DNA from: Echinometra lucunter
Lineage: Eukaryota; Echinodermata; Echinoidea; Camarodonta; Echinometridae
Assembly (NCBI GenBank): GCA_029962745.1
Contig: CM057155.1
Coordinates: 33,496,361 to 33,560,360, forward strand
Length of the DNA: 64,000 nt
Direction of reading: 5' to 3'
Part shown: piece after piece, positions 39,101 through 51,249 of the stretch
Layout: each line of letters opens with the position of its first letter
Position numbering within the stretch: position 1 is the stretch's first letter
Notes under the pieces: model-generated
What the model saw: only the letters and a program-made list of their open reading frames with translations
What the model was told of the DNA's origin: nothing
The model's database searches: none
Program-made: the position numbers and the translations under genes

Positions 39101-41118
39101 TTCTTCTTGAGCACTTGTAAGTACATGTAACAGTGCAAGGCACCCATAATTAGTGAAAATTTGAACTCTTTATCACTAAATTTTCATGCAGGTTTATGTG
39201 TAGCCCTTGTTTCATTTTTTGAAAGAAGATCCCTTATGTATATGTACATGTACATGTACATGTACTGTATGTTCAGCCTGACTTAACATGTGGAGCAGGA
39301 TGATGGTCACTGAGTGTGAGAGACAAAATTTGTTGTTTATTGAGGAAATTTAGAATGTGATCATAGGAGTGCATTGATATAGGAGTGCATTTATATATTT
39401 TCCATTATCACTGAAGAAGAAAATAAAATAGAAAATACTGCAAGAATTTAATGAAAATGACTAAAATGCTTCTATAGTGTATATTTGCATATAAAAATGT
39501 CAATATGTTTTTTTTTTTTTTTTAAATTTATTTAATCTTTTGTGCCCATTGTACTCTAATTGAATTAGTTGTCAGTATATTGAATGTAGTCCTTAGATAA
39601 TACATTTACCATGTATCCATTTATTTTGAAGAGTTATACAGTAATATGTACAGGGTGCCACACCCGATTAGCAGCTATTGCTATTTTGTGGTCCCCTTTT
39701 ACCAAAGATATTATTTTCTTGTTTGTACATCAATAACATTGTCTTTGTATATATATTTTTTGGTAGTAAATTTTCAACTTCACTTCACTTCACTTCATTG
39801 TCTACCGTACCCTTTTTTTTTCTGCAGAGAGCACAGATGCACAGAAATGTAGCTTAGATCTAGGTATTAGCATCGGGCACCAGCGGCGTACCCGAGATAT
39901 TGTAGCCTGGGTCAAGAAGCGCAGGAGACACATACGGCGTGAGGACCTCCTAGCTTTCCTGTGTGGGAAGGCCCCGCCTGGCAGGATCAGGTCGACGCAC
40001 GGAGTGCCTCGCAGCCCCTCTGATCGGTCATCCCCACGCACCCTCTCGCCACCGCGTGAGGCCCAGAGGGCAGGGGAACCTGTGGATGATCTACAGCCCT
40101 TCAGAGATGCCCTAGCTCTACATGGTAGGTTTCAGAGATAACCGGGATGTTAACAGAACTTGACAGCAAAGTAGCATTTGAGAACAAAAGATATGTTTTT
40201 ATGTTTTCGGGATGTCCATCCGTCTGTCTGTCCGTCCCGTTTTCGTTCTCGCGATAACTCAAGAACAGTTTGACAGATCAACTTCAAACATGGCTCATGT
40301 ATGCATATGGGAGGGACAATGGTCTGATTAGATTTTGGGGTCTCAAGTTCAAAGGTCATAGAGGTCATATACATGAAAATTGCTTGTTCTTGTGATAACA
40401 TAACTTTGACAGTTCAACTTCAAACTTGGTTCATGTATGCATATGGGAGGGACAATGGTCTGATTAGATTTGAGGGTCACAAGGTCAAAGGTCAAGGTCA
40501 AAGATGTCATTCTATACATGAAAATACAAAAATCAACATGAATGCGCCATATACTTCCGATCTGGCAATGGTGGAGGCATAAATTTCGACCGTGCGCGGT
40601 CGAGGATTCATCTAGTTTATTACAATTTTTAAAAAAATTCTGTCCCCTCAGATATTGTTATATTTTGAAGATTACATACATATGCATTATGCATTTTAAT
40701 AAAACTCAAATAAAATCTTTCTGTAAATGAACTTAGTAGATAACTGTGCCCATGTGTTTAATACTCATTTCCATGACTGCTACCAAAAAAAACCCCACCA
40801 AAACAAACAAACAATTTTAAGACATACTCCAGCAATATATGAAAACTTCAAACTCTACTGAGAAGGTATTACTCACACCTATGTGTACATGTTTTCATCC
40901 TTGGTTAACTTTTAGGTCTGAATGGTGCCATGGCTAACATAGGGGTTTCACAGTCTCCTTCTTCCCATCACTCCTCATCAAGAAGACGCCACTCATCCAA
41001 CCACGACCTCTTCCCAGAAGACCTTGTGAGCCATCCTGACTCTCGGAAACGCTCCAGCACCAACAGCGCCCCCACAGCGGAAGAATCACCCTCGCACAAG
41101 CGCTCGCGTCTACTATAA
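32000..41118 (+). CDS. HAPSTR1: HAPSTR1 (C16orf72) orthologue, HUWE1-associated stress-response protein, complete
   Basis: Four exons (32000-32207, 38789-38872, 39828-40124, 40916-41118) join at phase-1 GT-AG junctions into 263 residues; the human protein is about 275. In vertebrates HAPSTR1 is a nuclear partner of the E3 ligase HUWE1 that tunes stress signalling (family knowledge). Family marks seen: WEAQCLEELDRE near residue 22, a first FQN motif (LWYSFQNCASAVTTLYK, ~53-69), a second FQN motif (LWLVFQNAAGSVTKLYK, ~81-97), then the strongly conserved AWVKKRRRHIRREDLLAFLCGK. The second half has a Ser/Pro/Arg-rich disordered stretch, DLQPFRDALALHGLNGAMA, and a basic tail, KRSRLL, that could be a nuclear localisation signal. 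The ATG at 32000 has A at -3. The neighbour is USP7, divergent, as in human. Confidence 0.96.
32577..32652. repeat. 76-bp foldback with AATAAA in the arm
   Basis: Perfect 15-bp arms ctgacggaataaagc and gctttattccgtcag, in HAPSTR1 intron 1. Confidence 0.85.
34421..35002. mobile_element. TTAA-flanked element with long inverted arms
   Basis: Arms of ~190 bp (left aggagaatgcaacccag, right ctgggttgtattctcct), diverged in places, with TTAA on both sides. The inner part has gatgtcatcgtgggcaac and its complement. Confidence 0.8.
35165..35565 (+). mobile_element. R1 MITE in HAPSTR1 intron 1
   Basis: TTAA on both sides (35161-35164 and 35566-35569). Ends CCCATTCGTGACA and TGTCACGAATGGG. Confidence 0.87.
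36036..38347. mobile_element. 2.3-kb hAT-like element carrying an internal tandem array
   Basis: Ends CAGGGGTGTAGCTAG and CTAGCTACGGCCCTG, flanks cgtacaat and tgtacaat (8 bp, one difference). Inside are ~160-bp units with gcgagcgaagcgagcgagg, then a CT-rich tract and a C run. No transposase. It lies in HAPSTR1 intron 1. Confidence 0.82.
36063..36156 (+). repeat. ~94-nt nearly pure G tract
   Basis: Only two T bases interrupt it (36111 and 36118). It lies just inside the left end of the element at 36036. Confidence 0.95.
38789..38872 (+). CDS. HAPSTR1: HAPSTR1 exon 2
   Basis: This 84-nt symmetric exon (phase 1-1) has acceptor ctcattttgtag and donor tataaag|gtgagt. It encodes ERLNQSNIHIPLW then LVFQNAAGSVTKLYK, the second FQN motif. 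It ends at the same codon and phase as exon 1. Confidence 0.96.
38873..39827 (+). other. HAPSTR1 intron 2 (955 bp)
   Basis: AT-rich. It contains an (acatgt)n run near 39243-39265 and a poly-T near 39509-39524. No other element was recognised. Confidence 0.85.
39828..40124 (+). CDS. HAPSTR1: HAPSTR1 exon 3 (conserved basic core)
   Basis: This 297-nt exon has acceptor ttttctgcag and donor catg|gtaggt. It encodes DLGISIGHQRRTRDIVAWVK, then KRRRHIRREDLLAFLCGK, the most conserved block of the family. An Arg/Ser/Pro-rich linker follows, then DLQPFRDALALH. The GC content is visibly higher than in the flanking introns. Confidence 0.97.
40125..40915 (+). other. HAPSTR1 intron 3 (791 bp)
   Basis: Most of this intron is a tandem-repeat element of the pearl/HINE type (about 40190-40617). 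The remainder is AT-rich. Confidence 0.85.
40190..40617. repeat. Pearl/HINE-like element in HAPSTR1 intron 3
   Basis: A ccgtctgtctgtccgt microsatellite, about two ~155-bp units (aacttcaaacttggttcatg, gtatgcatatgggagggaca), then the palindromic tcgaccgtgcgcggtcga followed by attcatctagt. Confidence 0.72.
40916..41118 (+). CDS. HAPSTR1: HAPSTR1 exon 4 (C terminus)
   Basis: The acceptor is ggttaacttttag. The exon encodes GLNGAMANIGVSQSPSSHH, a Ser/His/Arg-rich tail, and ends HKRSRLL with TAA at 41116-41118. The human protein ends similarly with a basic THKRNRMI-type tail. Confidence 0.95.
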
Positions 41119-41400
41119 GAAAAAAGAAAAAACTAGGCCTATATGAATTGTGTGCCACTATTCATACATTTGTAATGTCATATATTGAAACATAGTATGT
41201 GTAATACCTTTGAAAGCTCACAGTTACATGGATCATTGCTGTTGCCTTCCTTATATTGAAAACCAGTGTGCATGCAAGTGAACATTTGGGCATTTTTTGT
41301 TTTGTTTTATTTTGTTTATAAATCACTTGGAATAAATGCTACATGTGTACATGAGTTTGCCATTTACCCTAATTTTATGTTTTCTGCAGTACATGTAGTT
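41119..41400 (+). terminator. HAPSTR1: HAPSTR1 3' UTR with candidate polyadenylation signal
   Basis: The first AATAAA after the stop codon is at 41331-41336. A longer 3' UTR using later signals (for example near 42708) cannot be excluded. Confidence 0.45.
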
Positions 41401-41427
41401 ATGTGCTTACTATTCGGTATACTCTAA

Positions 41428-41603
41428 TGGGGTGTTGCAAGAAAGTTGCAATCGATTGCAAGTTGCAACTGATTGTCACTGGCCAATCAAAATCATTGTT
41501 GCATGCATGTCTTCTTAAAAGGGCAGACCCTGAGCCAATCAGAATGGTTGTTTCAAAATTAGAAATTATTTGCAATTGATTGCAACCTTCAATCAACACC
41601 CCA
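41428..41603. mobile_element. PIF/Harbinger-like MITE, 176 bp
   Basis: Ends TGGGGTGTTG and CAACACCCCA, with 3-bp TAA on both sides. Internal ttgcaatcgattgcaa repeats. Confidence 0.7.
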
Positions 41604-42939
41604 TAAGTTACGTTCTGCCATGCATCGTTCGAAAGCACAAGAATTAAACCTGCATTATATATCATCATTTTTAAAAAATTTTTTATAAAGTGATATTCAG
41701 TCAGTAAACTTGCTTTATGGGTTATAATGTATGGTATAAATATTTCATTTTGCTTGTTATTTGTTAATCTGTTATTTTTGGTGACATTTTATTGTTTAAT
41801 GTTGTACTTATTTCTGTTATGGTTTCTTTTTATGTTCTTGTCTATAAGTCACATTTTTCTTGTTATTGTGGCTTCACTTTGCATTATGATTTATATTGCT
41901 GTATTTATGATAAAATTTTATTATTTACCTGCCTTGCTAAAGAGTATTATTTAAAAAGGAAGAAAAGGAAAATTCATCAGTGTGTACATGTTCACTCATG
42001 CCAATTTGTATAAATGAATACTTTAATGCCTGACTTGTAAATACATTTGTTTGTATATGAAATGTGTTGTAATTGTAAGGTTATGTTTCATGTGATTATC
42101 CATGACATGCGGTACCATGATATATGGTTCCTTCACTTTGGAGTGGGCAAAGTACTGCATATAGATTTGACAATATTGTTCATTCTTGTATACCAAGTTG
42201 CTTGAATTGTGAGATATACCGGTATGCTGCAGTGAGTACTTCAGCAAACTACAAACCAATCTCTGCCCAAAGCACTTAACCCTCTATCTATGATGTTGCA
42301 GTGAGTACTTCAACAAAGTAAAAACCAATCTCTGCCCAAAGCACTTAACCCTCTATGACGAAGTAAAAACTGGAGGCTGGAGTACTGTAAACGTGAAATA
42401 TCTCGCAGTGTTCAAATTTTCGCGCATTTCGCGTGTCATTTGCGCAAAAATAAAACCTTGCAAAGTATTTTGTTTATTACGCACGTGAATGCAGTTATCC
42501 TAACTGTCCGCAAAAATTTAAAATGCAAGACTGTGTTCAACTTGGCAGAGTGTGAAAAATTAATCGTGCAAAAATTTCAATTTTTACAGTAATGGTCAGG
42601 TCATATAGTTGCTTTAAATAAGAAACCTGCCGAAAATGTAAATGAAGTATGGCATATGCTTGCATGCTTTGTCCAAACTTCATTGAAAAGGAAAAAGCAA
42701 AAACAGTAATAAAATATGAACATCATTTTTGGTTACATCAGTTTTCATCACATATTCCAAGAGCTGTATATGCTTGTACCTGTCTGACTGGAAAATTTGT
42801 GGTTATGAAACTACGTGAATTCTGTTTGGCAGAGCAGCCATAGTAAGATAGAAATGGGAAACTCATTAAAGAAATGTGCCAATACTTCAGTGCGGACATG
42901 TGATGGCTGGTTAGTGTTTGGTTCATCTCTCTATCTCTC

Positions 42940-43068
42940 TCTCTCTCTCTGCCTCTCTTTCTTCCTATTCCCTCATCTATTTTGCCCTTTCTCTTGCTCT
43001 CACATTTCCCTTATCTACTTTGCCCTTCCTTTCTCTTGCTCAGGTTCTTGGTTCTTTCTTGTTCTTCC

Positions 43069-43100
<32 letters not shown>

Positions 43101-43435
43101 CTGCCTCACTTTCCTCCTATTCCCTTATCTATTTTGCCCTTCCTTTCTCTGGCTCAGGTTCTTGGTTCTTTCTTGTTCTTCCCTTTCTCTTTCTCTCTTT
43201 CTCTTTCTCTGCCTCACTTTCCTCCTATTCCCTTATCTATTTTGCCCTTCCTTTCTCTGGCTCAGGTTCTTGGTTCTTTCTTGTTCTTCCCTTTCTCTTT
43301 CTCTCTTTCTCTTTCTCTGCCTCACTTTCCTCCTATTCCCTTATCTATTTTGCCCTTCCTTTCTCTCGCTCAGGTTCTTGGTTCTTTCTTGTTCTTCCCT
43401 TTCTCTCTCTCACTCTCTTTTTTTTCCTGTGGTTC
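42940..43435. repeat. CT-rich tandem array, ~110-bp units
   Basis: Four units share ttgcccttcctttctctggc and ttcttggttctttcttgttc. The long plus-strand frames here are by-products. Confidence 0.85.
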
Positions 43436-43460
43436 AGTGAGTCTTGTATCAATTTTTTAT

Positions 43461-44518
43461 GCCTCCGCCCACCGTAGGTGGTTGCCGGAGGCATTATGTT
43501 TTCGGGTCGTCCGTCCGTCCGTCCGTCCGTCCGTCCCGTTTTCGTTCTCGCGATAACTTAAGAACCGTTTGACAGATCAACTTCAAACTTGCCTCGTGTA
43601 TGCATATGGGAGGGACAATGATCTGATTAGATTTTGGAGTCTCAAGGTCAAAGGTCAAGGTCATAGAGCTAATAATACACATAAAAATGGCTCGTTCTCG
43701 TGATAACTTAAGAACCATTTGACAGATTGGCTTCAAACTTGGCTCATGTATGCACATGGAAGGGACAATGATCTGATTAGATTTTGGGGTCACAAGGTCA
43801 AAGGTCAAAGGTCTTAGAGGTCATTATGTACATAGAAATGGTTCGTTTTCAGCATAACTCAACAACCATTTGACCGATCAACCTCAAACTTGGCACAGGT
43901 ATGCATATGGGAGGGACAATTGTCTGAATAGATTTTGGAGTCTCAAGGTCAAAGGTCAAGGTCATAGAGGTAATAATACACTTAAAAATGGCTCGTTCTC
44001 GCGATAACTTAAGAACCATATGACAGATTGGCCTCAAACTTGGCTCATGTATGCACATGGAAGGGACAATGATCTGATTAGATTTTGGGGTCACAAGGTC
44101 AAAGGTCCAAGGTCATAGAGGTCATTATGTACATAGAAATGGTTCGTTTTCACCATAACTCAACAACCATTTGACCGATCAACCTCAAACGTGGCACAGG
44201 TATGCATATGGAAGGGACAATGATCTGATTAGGGTCTCAAGGTCAAAGGTCAAAGGTCATAGAGGTCATTATGTACATAGAAATGGTTTGTTCTTGTGAT
44301 AACTCAGTAACCATTTGACGGTTGAACAAACTTGGCTCATGTATGCATATGGAAAGGGCAATACTCTCATTAGATTTGGGGGTCACAAGGTCAAAGGTCA
44401 AGGTCAAAGATGTTATTGTATGAATGAAAATAAAGCAACATGAAGTGCCATTTATTTCTGATCTGGTAATGGCGGAGGCATAAAGTTCGACCACGCGTGG
44501 TCGAAGATTCATCTAGTT
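43461..44518. repeat. Pearl/HINE-like element with six to seven ~155-bp units
   Basis: Palindromic gcctccg...cggaggc, (ccgt)n at 43508-43538, units with gtatgcatatgggagggaca, then palindrome ttcgaccacgcgtggtcgaa and attcatctagt. Confidence 0.78.
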
Positions 44519-45988
44519 TTGTCTGTGTCTCACTCAGCTCTTTTATGTCTTCTTTTCCAGTAATCTTTGGAATTTTCCTTCAATAAAAACGTGAACACTG
44601 CATCTTGCGAAAATGACGGCTGTACATAACTTCAAAATTGTGATGTAAGATCGACAATACCATTTAATCTGCAGTGCACTTTGATATGAAAGATTTAATG
44701 ACATCATTTTAAGATGGTAGAGTGAAGACGTCCTATCACTTTGTGTTCAAATGTCAAATCATAGCACGCTCTTATTGTAAATCAGATAATTTGTGTGAAA
44801 TTTCTTATCTGAATTGAATTCATGAGTCAATTTTAAGTCTGGATTCTGTATGAAATAACAAAGTCATGGTTTCACTGTCGAGTTTTCAAGGGCCAGTCAA
44901 CTTCGTCACATTTACCTCTTATTTTTGCATGTTAAGTTTGTATGGTCATTTCCTCAAGAAATGTGTTCTTGAATTGACAGGATTGGTGGTGAGTTTAGTG
45001 TAGTATCAAATATTGGAAGGGAGGTTTATTGTATTGCTTTGTTTGTAATATGAGCTTTGTAAAGTTTGAACTTATATCCCTTTCCCTTGTACATTTCACA
45101 GCTAAAACAGTTTGATATCTTAATCTATTTGCATAGTAATTTTAAGTACATTTTACAAATATTATGTTCATATTTTTCTTTTGTTTATCCAATCCAGAAA
45201 TATACTGTTTGTAATATTTGTTTCATTTTCCTGATATTTCATTTGTTCTTTACCAAATATTTTGCTTATTGTTTTCAAACACATTTTCCTTTGTATACAA
45301 GTTTTATTGGAATGATTTTGTGCTTGTTTTAAAGTTTCTTTGTCTTCTTTTTTGGGTTTTTTTTTTTTTTTTTTTTTTTTGCTTTTCTTGGTGTTATTAT
45401 GATTCAAAGCAAAGCAATAGAAGATCACATTTGTAAAATTTGTGGTCCCCACTTAATGCACAATTCATACTGAATGCTTTTCAGTGAGCTAAAATAATTT
45501 CTGTTTTCAATGAGATTTACGTGTAACTCCTCCGTCACCAATATTTAGTGTGAGCTTAAAGTGATTTGTGGAATTGCCCTACTGGTACATGCAACAAATA
45601 TTTTCATATAATACTTGTAAAATTAGACTGAGGAAGTTCTTTCAGATGGTGTGATATACTGAAAAGAGAGTTTTCTCAGTGCTGTGTGCCAATTGATGAT
45701 TTCAGGTAAACTTGTGAGTGTACTGTACTTACACATCAGGCAGTGGTTTATATAGTGAAAAGTAGAATGGAAAAGTAGACTATACTCTCTGATTTACAGG
45801 GAACATATGAAAACTGTGATTTTTTCTTGTAATATTTTCATCATCTTTGTCACAGAGTTGAAACTTGATTACATTCTCAGAGCTGAAGAATGGTAATTTT
45901 TTGTTTGTTTTTGTTTTTGATACATTGACTGTACCGTAGAGAGCCAGATGTTATTCTCTGAATTTGCTTAACCCAATAGGGCGTTTAC

Positions 45989-46259
45989 GCAACCATGTAC
46001 ACGACTGCTGGATGAGCGTGTCGTGTGGGCATGCTCAAATCCAAAGAACAAAAATTGTTCATACTAATCGCTGACTGTCAGGCTACTCAGCTGCATCCGA
46101 CATTGAGAACAGACGCAATTTTGACCAAGAACCGTTCTTCTTTTCAACACGATGGGGAGTACTTCGGATTTGATCATTTGAGCATGCCAAGATTTTTGTT
46201 CTTTTGAATTTGAGCATGAGTACATGACACACTTGACCAGCAGTCGCATACATGGTTGC
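45989..46259. mobile_element. Inverted-repeat element, 271 bp
   Basis: Arms of ~40 bp, gcaaccatgtacacgactgc and diverged complement. No target duplication recognised. Confidence 0.6.
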
Positions 46260-49200
46260 AAAAACTTCCTATTGCTTTATAAGAACTGGGTGTTCCCTGT
46301 ATTATGTCTATGGGAAGGAGAGAATGCAGTAGTCAACAGGTTCCCTGTCATGATGTATGTTAGGGTGAATGTAATTATCAGAGTCAGTTATGGATGCTTG
46401 ATGACGACACATCAGAAGGTGTACAAATGTGAAAGTTACCTCTGAAAATAGAAGCTCAAGGCATGAGCCATTGCCCGAGTTAGCAGGGAAAATAATGTGT
46501 GTATCTATGTACATAGTTAGATAGCTAGTTAATTGTAGTTAGGTCAGTACTGTGTTATATATGTACAGTTCACACACTAAAAACTGTTTGATAGTTGCAG
46601 AAAGCAGCAAATATAGTGCATAATATATTTTATTTCATAATTTCAGGTCAGCAGATTGGGACTACCGTTCACGTTTGAGATGTGAAAAAAAGAAATTTGT
46701 TTTGATTAGAATGTGACAATATTTGTCTAGAGATCGACACTGAAATACTATTAGTTTATTTGATTTCTGTTAATTTTATTATTTTATTCTGATTGAAGGC
46801 TTATTCAGATATCTAATGGCAAACCCAGGGGGAAAACCCCCATTTTTTTTAAAACTGTGTCACTTATGATAATGAGATGCGCATTAATGCATCAATTAAT
46901 AGTTCGTGCTTAAGTGAAACAGTTTTGCTAAAAAACTTATGACATCATATTTTGGGCTGATTTTATAAGAAGTTGATTGATCCACACTGCTTTGCTGCCA
47001 GGAGGCAAAAAAGATGCTCTTTGCCTTATTAACCCCTCCTCATATAGCATTCATTTACGTGCAAAGGAAAAAAAATTGCTTGATTTCGCCGCGTCATATG
47101 TGAACAAGCCTTGATAATGTAAAAGAATGGGAGATGCAAAGGGATGGAAAAGATATGTCTTGAATCGAAATGGCATTGAAACAGATATAGATAGAAACAA
47201 AACAATAGAGAGCCTGCAAAGGGGATTGTATGTGAAGGCAGGAAAACATCCCTTCCCCTAACTCTTCCAATACTGCTGCTACGTTTTTTGTAATAAAGTT
47301 GTAGAGATGTGTTTTTGTGTTTTAATAAATACATGTCTCGTGGAATGACTTATTCATTCAAAAAGGGGAAGATTGATTGCAAAAAGTGACAAACTGGTAC
47401 AGTTTCTCATGCCAAAACCATGCAGTGATTTTTACGAAACTGTCAAGGATGATTGCAAAAATTAACTGGAAAATGTTGGCTGCCCTGCGAGATATTGAGC
47501 AAAGTAACATTAATGAGTTTCTTTTGATACAAATTATGTGTAGCTCCTGTATAAGTATATGATTGAATAAGTATTGATACACACTCTTGTTACAATTGTG
47601 AAATTATAGCAGTTTGCATATTTTGTTTAAGTTGTATCATTTGAAAGTGTAATGAAAGAAGTAAATTGAATGATTTTAAGTTCAAGTGCTCTGTGGTATT
47701 TTACAAGTGATGCATTCATTATTGGATCAGAAATATTCTTCATTGCTACACTGTGTGGTGAAAATATATTGAATTTATGGTAACTGCAGCACATGTCAAC
47801 TTCATAATGTACTGGTAATATGCAGTGAGATTTGTCAACTTAACTTTGTACTTGCTAATGAATTAAACAACACTGGTATTGGAAAAAAAGGAAACATCAT
47901 GCTTCATTTTTCTTATCTGTGGATGTGGATGTGTATATGTTTGAATGTCTTGGCGATCAGTTGATTTTTTCGAAGGACTGTGATACATAGATAAACTCTA
48001 TTTCAACAGATCATCATCAAAATTATTTTCATTATTTTGTCCTTTATTTTTCTATGTTGACTTAAATCTCTCTAATATCCTTTTTTTTAACCCTGAAAGT
48101 CTGGAGAAAGAATGACGGCTAGTTGGGGATGAGATGAAAGGGCGGAAGGGACGATTGAGCAAAAGGAATACCCTGTATAGAAGAAATGAAGGATGAAAGA
48201 AAGGATAATGAAAAGAAACCACAAAAAATGTGAAGGAAAGAAAGAGGAGAATAGAAGGAAAGAAAGAGGGCATGGAGAAGGGCAGAGAAAATGATGAAAA
48301 GGTACATGAAGAAAAGATGAATGGGAAGAAAACAGGAAGAGAAGATAAAACAGAATATAGAAACACTGCAGATTATGGAAGGGAAATGGATAAGAAGAAT
48401 GTAAACATTTGGCAAAACAAGGAAAGAGACAAAGATGAGATGAAGAAGAATACTGGCAAAGGCATGGAAGAAAGAAACAAAGAAATTTCAAAAGAAGAGT
48501 TATCTAAAGTGTCTTCAGACAAAAGGAAAACCACCTGAAACCCACCATGGCATAATGCATGCGTAAACAGAGGGTAAGGAACAACATAGTGGAGATGAAT
48601 AGGAAAAATCCCCCCCCCCCCCAGTTTTTAACATGGCACCAATACTTACTCCCTCATCTGGGTAACAGAAGTTATGAATTAAAAATGCAATGTGCATCAA
48701 ATTTAATGAATTAAGCCAGTTTTTTTTTTCCAAAGTGATTACCCTTTTGCATGCCCAGAAAGGCCTCTTTTGTTTGAGGAATTCATAAGAACAGCAACGA
48801 TAATGATATTTACTGTTTGTATAGTGCTTAACACTACATTTTTAAGTGCTTTACGTGTTATCATTTCCCAGGTAATACTGGATTCAGTTGCTGTCCCACA
48901 TATCACCATCTCCACTCCCAGGGGGAAGGTTAAAAGCCTTTAACTAATAAAGGCTTTTCGGCCAGGCGACAGTTTACAAGCACGTCAAAGACTTACACCC
49001 CCCCCCCTTCACTCTCTCTCTCTCTCTCTCCCTCTCTTCAAGTCTGACATTCCAGCCAGGTGCCAGTGTACAAGTGCACACAATGCTCATCCAGTATGAT
49101 GCCATTCTACCAGGTACCCATAACAACCTGGGTAGGGAGTGGCTAACGTGGATTAATGCTTTGACAAAGACGTTGGCTGGAAGTTGAACCCTCGAGCCTC

Positions 49201-50540
49201 TGACTGTGATTCAAGTGAATAAACCACTATACCAAAACACTTCCTCCTAATAAGAAACCATGGCAATGCGCTCAGCTTTTACACTGAAAACAAAATAAAA
49301 CAATTACAATGTTGTTCGATTCTATTATTTTTATTTTCTAACACACTTTGCAAGTACTATATATATTTATATCGAAGATCAGGTAAAAAGTTACATTGAC
49401 AGAAGAAAATGATTTCAATATGAAAGATATAGGATATAGTTTGAGTACTTTTTATCTAAGACAAACGGTAGAAAAGGAGTAATCAATAAAATTTTTAGTA
49501 TCAAATAATAGATAACATATCTTTTAAAGCTTATATATGATAAAAGTACTGTAAACAAAGTTAACATATAAGTCATTCTATATTTGTTAAGATCTAGTTT
49601 ACATATATAACGATTTCATTATATATAGAAATAATATAGAAATAATAAAAGCAACTGTAATGAACTAATAAAGCAATACAAAAAATAATTGTCTGTATCA
49701 TGTGGTTGGTCTTACATAATATTCCATTAATATAAAGCTGCTCTCATGCATGTGGTATAGTAAATGTCACTGTGTTGCTGCAAAAGTTGTGTTTTAATTT
49801 GCTGGAGAAGGCCTCGTCACAGGAAATAGTAGACTATCACAGATAACAGTGTCCTGCAATTTCACATTGCTTTTGCAAAACTTATCCACTTGAGGTTAGT
49901 CTCCATACACAAGGAACCTCAAGTAAAAATTGGCATGTTTTCTTGTGGTTTACCAGCCACAAATCTGCTTATATTTCCAACTTTAGATGTGATTGAAGTT
50001 TTATAACAAAACTAGTGATTTAAGGCACATGTGGGAGCAGTTTGGACAAAAAGGAAACATTTAATATGTTATATTTGAACATGATAAAATTCAATCACTC
50101 CTTGTGTTAAAAAATGTATCATAACATTATCAGTATCATATCATTACATATTACTGCAAAATGATTATGAAATACACGATGTGTCTGCCAAAATAAAGAA
50201 ATGTATGTAGTTGATATATGTACACATTTTGTGACCACTACTTCTTCATATCATTTCTCAATGGTGATATGTCCCATAATAACATGGTTTTATTCTTGTT
50301 TGACCTTCCTTTTGGTTTACACTTCGCAATTCTATTCATATGTTGCAGAAAAAATACAAAGCCCTTGTTATAACTAAACTTTACTATATGGTTCTCGTAA
50401 TGTTCAAGGTTTTTTTCTCTACACCGTGAAAAACACATCTTGGTGAGAAAGACAAGTGAATATAAAAGGCCTGGTGAAAGAGCTTCATTTCTACACCTTC
50501 CCTCATAACTTCCTTTCCACTTCTAGTCACCTTTCTATTA

Positions 50541-50884
50541 AGGGGTGTTCAGACATTAGGCGACATTGTGGCACCACAAAATTTTTAGTGTTCAGATATG
50601 GTGCAATATTGTGGCGCATCTTATGTTACTGAACGCGCATTAATGAGTCAACTCTCAAATGAAAGAAAACTTTGTCAAAACTTGCAGACAGTCTCATGAC
50701 AACATATTTAGCGCTAAATTTTTGGGAATTTGATTGGTGTGCATTTTTTTGCAGCCAGGCAGCAAAAAAACGTGTCCTGCCTCTGCGACATTTTTCTTTG
50801 TCGCCTCATACCCCATGACTTATACACAAAAATATTGCAGGGAGTTTGTGGCACCACAATGTCGCCTCATATCTGAACACCCCT
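50541..50884. mobile_element. MITE, 344 bp, AGGGGTGTTCAGA ends
   Basis: Inverted arms of ~40 bp (aggggtgttcaga; gcgacattgtggcaccacaa), flanked by TA. Confidence 0.75.
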
Positions 50885-50898
50885 TACTACTTCCAATT

Positions 50899-50940
<42 letters not shown>

Positions 50941-50941
<1 letters not shown>

Positions 50942-51116
50942 AGTGGAAACTCTATATAAAGAGACCTGATATAACAATATTCCTGATATAACAAGGTAAT
51001 ATTTCGGTCCCAGCTCTTAATATTCTATTGTTTTTTAACCCCGATATAACGAGATTCCTGCTATAACAAGGTAATTTTGATGGTCCCAAGGACCTTGTTA
51101 TACTGAGTTTCCACTG
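50941..51116. mobile_element. pogo/Tigger-like MITE, 176 bp
   Basis: Ends CAGTGGAAACTC and GAGTTTCCACTG, with TA on both sides. Internal gatataacaagg repeats as in the Tigger/pogo group. Confidence 0.8.
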
Positions 51117-51249
51117 TATTCTTTGTGTATATCTCACTCACTATAAAAGCACCCTGTACCTACATCAGGGAATGTGAATTAAGAGTACTAGTAACGCATG
51201 CATCTAGAAAAAAGAAAAGAATCTTCAGTGTCACATGACATTACAAGCA

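Noticed and set aside
42815..43556. Long plus-strand frames of 220, 212 and 152 codons
   Set aside because: They run in three overlapping frames through a CT-rich tandem array. Their peptides are Phe/Leu/Ser repeats with no splice or family signal.
48087..48538. Lys/Glu-rich frame on the plus strand (102 codons) and Phe/Ser-rich frames on the minus strand
   Set aside because: The tract is simply purine-rich (ggaaagaaag-type), which keeps frames open. No domain, splice sites or codon pattern support coding.
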